A stretch of 52,532 bases of DNA, from the NCBI GenBank assembly GCA_030535455.1, contig JAUNJY010000030.1:1-52532 (forward strand). Direction: 5' to 3'. Both the position numbers and the translations under genes were made by a program. A model generated the notes under the pieces. The model did no database searches. It worked only from the letters and a program-made list of their open reading frames with translations, and had not been told where the DNA came from. The first letter of the stretch is position 1. Each line of letters starts with the position of its first letter. Source of the stretch: a bacterium (lineage in GTDB: Bacteria > Bacillota > Clostridia > Lachnospirales > Lachnospiraceae). This document shows, piece by piece, positions 8,472-17,147 of this stretch.

Positions 8472-9860
8472 CTATACGGGTTGGCCTTGTGCTCTGTCAC
8501 GCATCATGCGTGCCTCTTTTGCTTCCTGAAGCTTTCTTTGGTCAATGTCATCCTGGTTAAGTACGTATAATCCTTGAATAATGTTAAACATGATCAATGT
8601 ACTTAAGATTGAACTACCACCACTGCTGACTAAAGGAAGAGTTACACCTGTAGATGGTATAAACTTGGTTACGCCACCAATTGTTAAAAATACTTGGAAC
8701 ATATACATAATACTGAAGCCAAGTGCGATTAATTTATAGAACTCCATTCGAATCTTCATGGAAATATTGATAAACATGATAAAGCAGCTCATGCATATTA
8801 ATACGATACAGATTGCAACGATACCGCCCATTTCTTCTGAAATGCCAGAAAAAATGAAATCAGATTCAACAACAGGAATGCTGGTTGGAAGTCCCTTGGT
8901 AAGTCCAAGGCCAAACCATCCGCCAGTTCCAATTGCAAATAAAGACTGACACACCTGATATCCTTGTGTATTAATGATGGACCATGGATCTTTCCATGCC
9001 AGTACACGTACTCTTACATGGTTAAATAACTTGTACGCTACAACGGCTGCCATGGAACCACTTAAAAATCCAAGCAATAAATATCGAATATCGCTGGTTG
9101 CAATATAAAGCATAAATAAATATACGATAAAGAAGATCAGTGCACCACCAAGATCCTTTTCTAATACAAGCACTATTACATGAAGTGCCGCAAGAATCGT
9201 AACCTTGACAACCGACTTAAAGTCCTTTGCCTTGCTTAGACAGGATGCCACGAAGAATACAAACAATATCTTAACAAACTCCGATGGCTGCATTGCAAAT
9301 CCACCAATGATAATCCAGTTTTTCGCGCCATACTGTTCTTTACCGATAACAAATACAAGCATTAAGCAGATTAATCCTAATATCCCATAAATCCAGCCAA
9401 ACTCTTTTAGATACTTGATTTTACGAATGATAAATGGAATGATGATACATCCTAGCAGACCAATCGTTACAAAAATCAGCTGTTTGACTGCCTTAGAGTA
9501 TTCCAACCTGGTCTGCATGATCAGACCAAATGCAATGAGCATTAACATATTATTAAATACCAGCCTGGATAATCTCTTATATGCCAGTTTATACGCAATA
9601 ATAAAGATGGAAAATACAATAACTTGGATCAAATACATCACTGCACATTTTATCATATTCTCCAAAGTATCCATATACATCCCTACAAAGATACTTATAA
9701 AACTAAACGCGTGAATTGCAAAAATTAAAAAGATCTGAAATCTAAAAATTCCTGCCTGCGCTTCCTTGCTTCTACGGAATACAGTAAAACCATATAATGT
9801 GTATACCACCACTAATAAGCAAATGATATACTTGCATATTCCGATGATTATTGTTTCCAT
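8472..9860 (-). CDS. SEDS glycosyltransferase (FtsW/RodA/SpoVE family)
   Basis: The 462-residue polytopic membrane protein shows SEDS landmarks: the KNWIIIGGFAMQPSEF segment, the KDPW loop with the key Asp, GYQVCQSLFAIGTGG, ESDFIFSGISEE and the terminal LPLVSSGGSS. SEDS proteins polymerise lipid II glycan strands together with a class B PBP, here probably the product of the gene at 4534-6084. Which cellular process it serves (elongation, division or sporulation) cannot be told from sequence. It starts 8 nt after the end of the U32 peptidase gene, so the two are probably co-transcribed. Confidence 0.92.
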   Translation of the reverse strand: METIIIGICKYIICLLVVVYTLYGFTVFRRSKEAQAGIFRFQIFLIFAIHAFSFISIFVGMYMDTLENMIKCAVMYLIQVIVFSIFIIAYKLAYKRLSRLVFNNMLMLIAFGLIMQTRLEYSKAVKQLIFVTIGLLGCIIIPFIIRKIKYLKEFGWIYGILGLICLMLVFVIGKEQYGAKNWIIIGGFAMQPSEFVKILFVFFVASCLSKAKDFKSVVKVTILAALHVIVLVLEKDLGGALIFFIVYLFMLYIATSDIRYLLLGFLSGSMAAVVAYKLFNHVRVRVLAWKDPWSIINTQGYQVCQSLFAIGTGGWFGLGLTKGLPTSIPVVESDFIFSGISEEMGGIVAICIVLICMSCFIMFINISMKIRMEFYKLIALGFSIMYMFQVFLTIGGVTKFIPSTGVTLPLVSSGGSSILSTLIMFNIIQGLYVLNQDDIDQRKLQEAKEARMMRDRAQGQPV

Positions 9861-9868
9861 TCCTTCAC

Positions 9869-12319
9869 CTACTCTACCCCACGTTTAAAGTGGCCTTTTG
9901 TAAAACTCTTTATCTGAAGATTGCTTGACTTATTTTCTAAGAATTCAAGAGCATAAGCTTCAATAATCTCCTCTACTGTCTTTTCATCCTCCACAGTAAA
10001 ATCTAAACGTATATTACGTGGCTGCAATGACATTACTTCTTTCTTATTACTGATTAAAGCAATTGGATCAGCATTGTAAATAACATTATAACAATATTTG
10101 CAATAATTTAACACTATGAAATTCTTATTCATTCTGTCTTTCAGCTCGTAAGTGCTTGTCTTATGGGTACAGCCAATTGTGTTCTTAACGACACAGTTTG
10201 CAGATGTCATTAATGGAATATGGCCATAAACGATAAAGTCACTGTCACGTTCTGTCATGCCTTTTAACTCATTAAAGTTAAGTTCTACAGGTGTAGTGAA
10301 ATGTCTAAGGCCTCGTTTTTGATAGAATTTCTGCGCCCAAGAGTTCATTGTATACATACTGTAATCTAAGATAATGTCTTTTCCTTGTAATTTTTCATGT
10401 TCCACAAAGTAAAGTTCTTCGTAGCTTCGTACTAAGAAGCCGTCAACATAGTCTACTAATGTAGAATCTAGAATATTCAGCTCATTTTTAAATGCTTCAT
10501 AAGTTTTCTTGCGGAATACGTGAGGCATAAGAAGATAAAATGGTTTTTGTTTCTTCACCACATGTCTGCCAATCTCAAATCCTTCGATTAAAGAAATCTC
10601 ATTCATACGGTAGTAAATAGCTGCCACTTCTTCACGTCTTAATGCCGCTTTTAATTGCTTTTCATTAGAAACGACTACGACTAAGCCCATTGGACCTCTT
10701 TCTACATCCTCAAGTTCTGCCATTTCTTCCTGAACTTGAGCAATGGTATCGATATCTGTCTTTTCTACAACATTAGAACGACGGTAAGAGTCTGCAATCT
10801 GCTCTTCTAACATGGCAATTGCCTGTCTTCTTAACTCGTTGATGTGGCCAACCGGAATAAATAAGTCACCAATCAGTTCAAGGTAAAGGTCTTCAAACTC
10901 AAATGCTGTTGCATTGGTCTTATTTAACTGCTTGCGAAGTTTTTCTTCATTTGCCGGCTGATTGGTTGCTGCCTGAGCAAGTTCACCAAACGCAGTTACG
11001 GAATGTTCGCGAACTGTCAACGTCAAGCTTAGTGGCTCATTTTCCTTTGCATAGAAGAAACCGCTCATAGGAACCTTGCGGTTTACCTTGATAAATTCTT
11101 CTGCTATCTGATTTAATAACTGATCATTTTTAGTACGGTATACCTCATCGCCTTTTTTGAAATGATAGCCAAACTTGAAGTTACTTATAATCGTTCTTCC
11201 CTTATTTGCTGCATCTTTCAACGTATATTCATACTTTTGATCATTATCACCGCGGATTTCAAGTAAATCCTGTGCATTTACATCTTCTACTAGCTTGATA
11301 GTAGCCTGATTTCCTTGAATCTTTTCTACTCTACCAACTAATACCCCATTATGGTTTGGACGGTTGGTAGACATCATCTTCTTGCTATTATGGTTTTCGT
11401 AATAACCAGTAGAGAAGTTTCCACGGTTGTAGATATCCATAATGTTCTTCACATCAGCATCAAATTCTTTTTTGTGCGCTTTTTTATATTGTTCATATCC
11501 GCATGGTCCAAGAGATTGATATAAATCTACATACTTGCGGTATAAACTTGCTACATAAGCAGAATATTCCGGACGCTTCATACGGCCTTCTATCTTAAAA
11601 GAGTCAATCCCAGACTCAACTAATTCAGGAATGATATCAAGTGTACACATATCCTTTGGACTTAATAGATATGCATTGTCCTTGTCGGAAATTGTCTTTC
11701 CATTATCTTTTAATTCATATTGCATACGGCATGTCTGTGCACATCGACCGCGGTTACCACTACGTCCACCAAGCATACTGCTCATTAGGCATTGGCCAGA
11801 ATAGCTATAACATAATGCGCCATGGACAAAGCTTTCGATTTCAAGATCTGTTGTTTGACGAATATGCTTGATTTCATCTAAGGTAAGCTCCCTGCTTGTT
11901 ACAAGACGGGTAATGCCGTAATCCTTAAATAAGTCTGCGCCCTCTGACATGGTAAGTGTCATCTGTGTAGAGGCATGGATCTGAAGATCCGGGAAATGGC
12001 TATGAATAAAGTTCATAACACCAACATCCTGTACGATTACTGCATCTAAGCCTTCTTCATAAGGACGTTTTAAATATCTTAATAAGTTATCTTCAATCTC
12101 TTTATCTTTTAATAACGTATTTACCGTAAGGAACAACTGTTTCCCATGTAAATGTACGTAATGAATTGCTTCAATTAATTCATCCTCTTGAAAATTATTG
12201 GCATATGCTCTGGCACCAAACATGGCTCCACCTACATAAACCGCATCACAACCACCATTGATGGCTGCCTTTAATGTTTCAAAAGACCCTGCGGGGGCTA
12301 AAATTTCAATATCTCTCAT
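9869..12319 (-). CDS. U32 family peptidase-like protein (RlhA/YegQ type)
   Basis: Starting at the ATG at 12319 (TAGGAG 6-8 nt upstream) gives 816 residues beginning MRDIEILAPAGS, the usual family start. The U32 domain (about 1-300) holds the signature GNRGRCAQTCRMQYEL and EGRMKRPEYSA. A middle DUF3656-like region follows. The C-terminal part has four Cys in NCVVKNTIGCTH and NYCKYCYN, which suits a metal or Fe-S site. E. coli RlhA of this family is required for hydroxylation of 23S rRNA C2501, and other members act in tRNA modification. RNA modification is therefore a better guess than proteolysis. In clostridia the gene commonly follows zapA, as here. Confidence 0.9.
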   Translation of the reverse strand: MRDIEILAPAGSFETLKAAINGGCDAVYVGGAMFGARAYANNFQEDELIEAIHYVHLHGKQLFLTVNTLLKDKEIEDNLLRYLKRPYEEGLDAVIVQDVGVMNFIHSHFPDLQIHASTQMTLTMSEGADLFKDYGITRLVTSRELTLDEIKHIRQTTDLEIESFVHGALCYSYSGQCLMSSMLGGRSGNRGRCAQTCRMQYELKDNGKTISDKDNAYLLSPKDMCTLDIIPELVESGIDSFKIEGRMKRPEYSAYVASLYRKYVDLYQSLGPCGYEQYKKAHKKEFDADVKNIMDIYNRGNFSTGYYENHNSKKMMSTNRPNHNGVLVGRVEKIQGNQATIKLVEDVNAQDLLEIRGDNDQKYEYTLKDAANKGRTIISNFKFGYHFKKGDEVYRTKNDQLLNQIAEEFIKVNRKVPMSGFFYAKENEPLSLTLTVREHSVTAFGELAQAATNQPANEEKLRKQLNKTNATAFEFEDLYLELIGDLFIPVGHINELRRQAIAMLEEQIADSYRRSNVVEKTDIDTIAQVQEEMAELEDVERGPMGLVVVVSNEKQLKAALRREEVAAIYYRMNEISLIEGFEIGRHVVKKQKPFYLLMPHVFRKKTYEAFKNELNILDSTLVDYVDGFLVRSYEELYFVEHEKLQGKDIILDYSMYTMNSWAQKFYQKRGLRHFTTPVELNFNELKGMTERDSDFIVYGHIPLMTSANCVVKNTIGCTHKTSTYELKDRMNKNFIVLNYCKYCYNVIYNADPIALISNKKEVMSLQPRNIRLDFTVEDEKTVEEIIEAYALEFLENKSSNLQIKSFTKGHFKRGVE

Positions 12320-12410
12320 AAATACTCCTATTTTGCTAAAAAGATAAGAGACTGCCAAGGTAGTTTTCCCCATGCACAGCCTCTTATCCGATTATTACTG
12401 TCTAATTTAC

Positions 12411-12497
12411 AAAGTGTATCTGACACTTTACTGTGCGTAAACCTGGCCGCAACAGCGACATATTCCATTCAGGTTAATGCGCAACCTGGCATTTTTT
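12411..12497 (+). ncRNA. Repeated structured element, copy B (candidate RNA)
   Basis: Copy B. The 5' hairpin is AAAGTGT (12411-12417) with ACACTTT (12423-12429). In the core, TGCGT (12434-12438) pairs with GCGCA (12479-12483), ACCTG (12441-12445) with CAGGT (12470-12474), and GCCGC (12446-12450) with GCGAC (12455-12459) around AACA. A CCTGGC tail and six Ts (12492-12497) follow. It lies between zapA and the U32 gene, opposite in strand to both. Confidence 0.5.
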
Positions 12498-12542
12498 GTT
12501 TCTTAGAACGCCTAACTGAATGTCGTGATAATTACACTATAA

Positions 12543-12950
12543 TTATCCACGAGATAAATTAAGCTTAGTCTCTAACTCGGTAATCTTCTTTACTGCTTCC
12601 TTGTATTCTGCTTCTAACTGTTCATATGAGTTTGTAAGCTCATCCAGCTTAGTCTGTTTACTAATAATTTCATGCTTTAATTCAAACAAGTCTTTATTGG
12701 TCTCGTCTTGAATCTGCTGCATCTCATTAATACGCTCTTTTGCCTTAAAATAGTCATCTGCTATATTGATGTCAAGAAGCACATTCTTCATATCGAATTC
12801 TAAGCTACGATACCACTCTTCACTCTTTAAGGCAGCTACTTGTCTATTAATATAAGATGCTATCTTCTCTAAATATTCAGCACTCTCGGAACCGCAAATC
12901 ACATACTTTTTGTTATTAATTATAACTTCAACGTCTGTTTTCTGACTCAT
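12543..12950 (-). CDS. zapA: Cell division protein ZapA
   Basis: The 135-residue protein has the ZapA N-terminal domain (VEVIINNKKYVICGSESAEYL, then a helix with ALNIADDYF-type sequence, here VLLDINIADDYFKAK) and a long C-terminal coiled coil (about 75-130, rich in E, K and L heptads). ZapA bundles FtsZ filaments at the division ring. The ATG at 12950 has GGGG 7 nt upstream. It sits about 105 nt downstream of ruvB and upstream of the U32 gene, the common clostridial order. Confidence 0.9.
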   Translation of the reverse strand: MSQKTDVEVIINNKKYVICGSESAEYLEKIASYINRQVAALKSEEWYRSLEFDMKNVLLDINIADDYFKAKERINEMQQIQDETNKDLFELKHEIISKQTKLDELTNSYEQLEAEYKEAVKKITELETKLNLSRG

Positions 12951-13055
12951 CTCATCGCCCCTTATTGAGTTTTATCTTAAATTTCTAAAATAAACACTTT
13001 ATCACATGGTAATTATACCATAAACTGACCATAAGACAAGAAAAAACGTCGAAAC

Positions 13056-14054
13056 TTATACTAGCTTGTCTAAACCAAAATGTTCATACGCTAAATCTGT
13101 AACCATTCGTCCTCTTGGAGTACGTTGTAACAGACCATTCTGAATTAAATATGGCTCATATACATCTTCGATAGTAGAGCTGTCTTCTCCAATAGATGCC
13201 GCAATAGTATCTAAGCCTACCGGTCTTCCATTAAACTTCTGGATCATTGTAAGCAAGATTTCGCGATCAATATGATCTAGCCCTAGCTTATCTACTTCTA
13301 ATAGATCTAGTGCAAAATCTGCCACCTCTTTTGTTATCACACCATCGTATTTTACCTGTGCAAAATCTCGAACTCGTTTTAACAGGCGGTTTGCAAGTCT
13401 TGGGGTTCCTCTGGAACGCTTTGCTAACTCTCTTGCTCCGTCCTCATTAATCTCCACATCCAAAACTGAGGCAGAGCGTACAATGATGTCTGTAAGTTCT
13501 TCGTTGGTATAAAACTCTAAACGATTTACCACACCAAAACGGTCTCTAAGCGGTGCTGTCAGCATACCTGCCCTTGTGGTTGCACCCACTAAGGTAAACT
13601 TCGGTAAGTCCAAACGGATGGATCTTGCAGTAGCACCTTTTCCTATTACGATGTCGATTGCGTAATCTTCCATTGCTGGATACAGCACTTCCTCTACCTG
13701 GCGATTTAATCGATGGATTTCATCCACGAATAAAAGGTCGCCGTCTTGTAAATTATTTAAGATTGCCGCCATCTCCCCTGGCTTTTCAATAGCTGGTCCG
13801 CTGGTGATCTTCACATTTACATTCATCTCGTTGGCTATAATGCCCGCAAGCGTCGTCTTACCAAGCCCTGGAGGTCCATATAAAAGAACATGGTCTAAAG
13901 ACTCTTTACGTGCCTTGGCAGCTTCTATATATACTTTTAAATTATCTTTAACTTTCTTCTGACCGATATAATCCTTTAACAACTGAGGACGCAGATGGTT
14001 TTCTATCTTTTGGTCTTCTTCCATAAGTTCTGTCGTTATGACACGATTATTCAT
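13056..14054 (-). CDS. ruvB: Holliday junction branch migration ATPase RuvB
   Basis: RuvB is the hexameric AAA+ motor that drives Holliday junction branch migration with RuvA. Seen here: [13 protein letters not shown] near the start, Walker [10 protein letters not shown], Walker [11 protein letters not shown], sensor 1 LVGATTRAG and the C-terminal winged helix ending in [17 protein letters not shown]. Starting at ATG 14054 gives 332 residues beginning MNNRVITTE, the usual family length. An in-frame ATG at 14093 with AAGG upstream would add 13 residues and cannot be excluded. It follows ruvA by 64 nt. Confidence 0.96.
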   Translation of the reverse strand: MNNRVITTELMEEDQKIENHLRPQLLKDYIGQKKVKDNLKVYIEAAKARKESLDHVLLYGPPGLGKTTLAGIIANEMNVNVKITSGPAIEKPGEMAAILNNLQDGDLLFVDEIHRLNRQVEEVLYPAMEDYAIDIVIGKGATARSIRLDLPKFTLVGATTRAGMLTAPLRDRFGVVNRLEFYTNEELTDIIVRSASVLDVEINEDGARELAKRSRGTPRLANRLLKRVRDFAQVKYDGVITKEVADFALDLLEVDKLGLDHIDREILLTMIQKFNGRPVGLDTIAASIGEDSSTIEDVYEPYLIQNGLLQRTPRGRMVTDLAYEHFGLDKLV

Positions 14055-14118
14055 TGCATTCAAACCTTTCTTACGTTCTTGTCCTTCACCCATGATACCT
14101 TATTCTATCGTTACTATA

Positions 14119-14751
14119 TTAGAATAAAGACATCTTCTTTAAACTTTGTTTCAATACGTCTTCCACATCTGTAGTCTCTGTTATCAATACTTCTCTTACG
14201 GCTTTTAATGCTTCCGTATTGGAGTATCCTAATGCTACTAATGCCTGTACGGCTTCGCTGCGGATTTCTTTTGGATCTTTGATGCCAAGTGCCCTTGTAA
14301 GATCTGTCTGTACTGGCGCTTTTGCTAATTTGCTTTCAAATGCATCTTCTAATTTTAATTTATCTTTTAATTCTAAAATCAGCTTGCTTGCTGTCTTTGG
14401 TCCAATTCCTGGAGATTTACTGATTGCTTTGGCATCATCTGATAATACTGCAAAACGTAAATCATCTGTGCTAAGTGTAGATAAGATACCAAGCGCCGCC
14501 TTTGGCCCTATGCCATTTACCGTAATTAACAACTTAAATACATTCAAATCATCTCTTGATGAGAAACCGTATAATTTCATTGCATCTTCACGTACATACA
14601 TATAAGTATGTATACGTACTGTCCCACCAACATTAGGGAGTTCTTCCAATAGTGAGCTTGGAATGCTGATCTGATATCCGATGCCTCCTGCTTCTACTAT
14701 AATGCAATCCTCTGATATATATTCTAATTCACCTTTAATAAATGCGATCAT
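14119..14751 (-). CDS. ruvA: Holliday junction branch migration protein RuvA
   Basis: The 210-residue protein has the RuvA order: an N-terminal OB fold ([12 protein letters not shown]...[11 protein letters not shown]), two helix-hairpin-helix motifs ([14 protein letters not shown] and [23 protein letters not shown]) and a C-terminal three-helix domain that contacts RuvB ([12 protein letters not shown]). It binds the four-way junction and recruits RuvB. No ruvC is seen, as expected for Firmicutes, which use RecU. A promoter with a LexA-type box lies 27-55 nt upstream. Confidence 0.96.
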   Translation of the reverse strand: MIAFIKGELEYISEDCIIVEAGGIGYQISIPSSLLEELPNVGGTVRIHTYMYVREDAMKLYGFSSRDDLNVFKLLITVNGIGPKAALGILSTLSTDDLRFAVLSDDAKAISKSPGIGPKTASKLILELKDKLKLEDAFESKLAKAPVQTDLTRALGIKDPKEIRSEAVQALVALGYSNTEALKAVREVLITETTDVEDVLKQSLKKMSLF

Positions 14752-14777
14752 ACTAACTCCTTGACTTTTATTATTTA

Positions 14778-14806
14778 ATAATAGAACAATAGTTCGGTAT
14801 TGTCAA
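14778..14806 (-). promoter_or_regulatory. ruvA promoter with LexA (SOS) box
   Basis: On the minus strand, -35 TTGACA (14801-14806), a 17-nt spacer and -10 TATTAT (14778-14783) form a strong sigma-A promoter. Within the spacer lies CGAACTATTGTTCT (14783-14796), one mismatch from the Gram-positive LexA consensus CGAAC-N4-GTTCG. Bound LexA would cover the promoter, so ruvAB is probably DNA-damage inducible. Confidence 0.8.
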
Positions 14807-14896
14807 CCGAAACGCCATACTATAGCATAGGTAGGAGCGTGTTTTTTATGGTTTCATGTACCAGTAGTTTCACCGTAAAATAACAACATTACAAAA

Positions 14897-15011
14897 TGTG
14901 TGTTCCATATACTCTCGCGTCTTGGGTTCTCTTCAAGGAACACACACTTTGCCCGCGCCGAACTCGGTCACGACAGCGACATCCCTCTTTTGAGTGAGTG
15001 CGCATCTTGGC
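14897..15011 (+). ncRNA. Repeated structured element, copy C (candidate RNA)
   Basis: Copy C, in the 379-nt gap between ruvA and the sigma gene. A 10-bp 5' stem pairs TGTGTGTTCC (14897-14906) with GGAACACACA (14937-14946). In the core, GCGC (14955-14958) pairs with GCGC (15000-15003), ACTC (14962-14965) with GAGT (14992-14995), and GTCAC (14967-14971) with GCGAC (14976-14980) around GACA. ATCTTGGC occupies 15004-15011. It is on the same strand as the sigma gene and could be part of its leader. A GGC-T7 run follows at about 15046-15055. Confidence 0.5.
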
Positions 15012-15130
15012 CTTCTGTTAATTAAAAAAATTCTACTAGTAGTGTGGCTTTTTTTACTGTTCACATGTATTAGTAGTATAAGACCTTTTAAAAGGAAATA
15101 AATCAGGGCCCAAAAGAGGAGGACAAAAAT

Positions 15131-15640
15131 GTGTATGATCCAATGCCGAATATAACTTCGCAAATTGATTACGCAGTTGATCGATACCAAAACATGGTTT
15201 ATCGAATTGCCATGAATCAAGTAAAGAATAAAGAAGATGCTGACGACGTCTTCCAAGAAGTATTTTTAAAGTACATAACTTATGTAGGAAAATCAAAAGA
15301 CGGAGAGCCATTTGCGACTGCCGAACATGAAAAGGCATGGCTAATCCGTGTTACAATCAATACCAGTATTAATCATTTAAAGAAAGCATGGCATAAAAAA
15401 GTCTTGCCGCTTACCGAAGATATTCCAATCAAAGACAAGGAAGACCGTGAACTTTACCAGGTGGTACTTAAGCTTCCTCAGAAATACCGTACGGTAATCC
15501 ATTTATTTTATTATGAGGACATGTCTGTTCATGAGATCAGCAGCCAGTTAGACATAAAAGAATCGACAATTCGAGAGCAATTAACCAGAGCGCGAAGACT
15601 CTTAAAAAAATATCTAAAAGGAGATTATGACTATGTTTAG
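15131..15640 (+). CDS. ECF-type RNA polymerase sigma factor
   Basis: The 169-residue protein has sigma region 2 (YRIAMNQVKNKEDADDVFQEVFLKY) and region 4 with a helix-turn-helix (LPQKYRTVIHLFYYEDMSVHEISSQL, broken here for length). There is no region 1 or 3, so it is an ECF sigma. The start is GTG at 15131 with GAGGAGG 8 nt upstream; nearby ATGs are in another frame. Its 3' end overlaps the next gene by 8 nt, and that membrane protein is its probable anti-sigma. The signal and regulon are unknown. Confidence 0.92.
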   Translation: MYDPMPNITSQIDYAVDRYQNMVYRIAMNQVKNKEDADDVFQEVFLKYITYVGKSKDGEPFATAEHEKAWLIRVTINTSINHLKKAWHKKVLPLTEDIPIKDKEDRELYQVVLKLPQKYRTVIHLFYYEDMSVHEISSQLDIKESTIREQLTRARRLLKKYLKGDYDYV

Positions 15641-17054
15641 AAAACACTATAAAGATGCAAATAACGATTATGTTCCAAGTCAGTCTTTAATCAATGATAC
15701 AAAGCAAAAGATGTATGACCGTTTATGTGAGATTGAATTTTCGGATGTTTCAGAGGCTGCGCACGATATCACTGATACTTCAAAAGCCGAGGTCATCCGT
15801 ATTAACTCGAGCTTAAATACCTCTCAAAAAAGAAGTGCTTCCCATTCGTTAAAGATTGCCTGCTCCGTTGCTGCATGTGCCGCTATCGTCACTACTACAG
15901 CAATCGCCGGAAAAAACTTATTAAACCCACATTCCGGACAGCCACAGGCTAGCTTTACAGCTACAGAAGCTCCTACGGATCCAACTACCACTCCTGCTGC
16001 CCCATTTAAGCTAGCTGATATTGTAGGTACTTACTTTCAGTCCTATGATAAAAATAATTATGCAACGATCACCCTTTCTAATGCGACTGATCAAGGGGTA
16101 CACTTTGTTTATACTAGCGTAGATGACGGAAAAAGCTTTAAAGAAGAGGGCATGGCAACTCTGACCAAAAACAATACCTTAACCTACGAAAATACTACTG
16201 ATAAATATGGATTTAGCATATTCTTTGAAGACACCTACTTATGCTTTTCTACACATGGCGGTTTAATAAATAATTTCAATAAAACCGGACAGTACGTTAA
16301 TGTTGATGGCAAGAATAAGTTCAGCGATAATAATTTATTCGCTTTCCCGTATTATTTTCACAGTGATACCACTTATAAATTTGACATTGATCATGATGGC
16401 ACAAATGAAACGATTAAGTATTCCAACGGCATCCTTACTGTTGATGACAAACAAGTCAATACTGGTGTGTATTCAGAAAACCTGAGAACTGATGGCTTTT
16501 ATCTTGTTGATCTTGACACCTCCGATAATCAAGTTAACATCATGCTCCAAGATGATGGCCCAAGCAACGACCCTGTAGTCTCCATTATTACTTATAAAGA
16601 AGATGGAAGTATTACTGAAGATCAGTTATTAGGTGATATTACCAATGACTCCTTATTCTGCGATACTGCCGGCAGAATTACTGGCCTGATGAGATTTTCC
16701 TTACTTCAGACTTGGTATGGTGAATGTTCTTGGACATTCTCCGATGGACACCTTAAGCTCATGGAACAAGACTTATATGCCGGAGTCGACCCAAGATTGT
16801 ATGCCGGTCACAAAGTGGAACCTTCTCTTAAGAAAGCCATCAAACTGAACCAATCTATGGACCAGTCCAGTGAAATGCTTACCATGAAGCCACAAAAGGT
16901 TGAGTTTACCGTAACGGATAACAAACACTGGGTTAAAGTCATCGGATTAGAAGACAAGACTGAAGGATGGCTATACTTAGAAGATTTCAATATAATCCCT
17001 GCAACAAAAGAAAAAGCTACTGAATATTTTACTAATCTTTGGTTAGCTGACTAA
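15633..17054 (+). CDS. Probable membrane anti-sigma factor with large extracytoplasmic domain
   Basis: The 473-residue protein starts at ATG 15633, 9 nt after GGAG; the ATG at 15627 is too close to it. A cytoplasmic stretch of about 70 residues would hold the sigma. A membrane helix (KIACSVAACAAIVTTTAIAG) follows, then a Thr/Pro-rich linker (EAPTDPTTTPAAP). The rest is outside: a beta-rich lipocalin-like part, an EF-hand-like FDIDHDGTNE segment and an SH3-like C-terminus (WVKVIGLEDKTEGWLYLEDF). No named anti-sigma domain is recognised, so the role rests on its overlap with the ECF sigma gene and its topology. Confidence 0.72.
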   Translation: MFRKHYKDANNDYVPSQSLINDTKQKMYDRLCEIEFSDVSEAAHDITDTSKAEVIRINSSLNTSQKRSASHSLKIACSVAACAAIVTTTAIAGKNLLNPHSGQPQASFTATEAPTDPTTTPAAPFKLADIVGTYFQSYDKNNYATITLSNATDQGVHFVYTSVDDGKSFKEEGMATLTKNNTLTYENTTDKYGFSIFFEDTYLCFSTHGGLINNFNKTGQYVNVDGKNKFSDNNLFAFPYYFHSDTTYKFDIDHDGTNETIKYSNGILTVDDKQVNTGVYSENLRTDGFYLVDLDTSDNQVNIMLQDDGPSNDPVVSIITYKEDGSITEDQLLGDITNDSLFCDTAGRITGLMRFSLLQTWYGECSWTFSDGHLKLMEQDLYAGVDPRLYAGHKVEPSLKKAIKLNQSMDQSSEMLTMKPQKVEFTVTDNKHWVKVIGLEDKTEGWLYLEDFNIIPATKEKATEYFTNLWLAD

Positions 17055-17092
17055 ATTGTAACCTGTAAACAAAATAACTCCTTGCAAACAAA

Positions 17093-17136
17093 AACTACGC
17101 CGTTCTTCTAATCCCAGGAAGATCGGCGTAGTTTTT
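17093..17136. terminator. Bidirectional terminator
   Basis: AACTACGCCG (17093-17102) pairs with CGGCGTAGTT (17124-17133) with T-runs on both strands. It separates the plus-strand sigma operon from the convergent beta-mannosidase gene. Confidence 0.9.
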
Positions 17137-17147
17137 ATTATTAATAT

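Noticed and set aside
14933-15256. 107-codon minus-strand frame through element C
   Set aside because: It runs through the structured element and into the sigma gene on the other strand; no ribosome site and no homologous frame in copies A, B and D.
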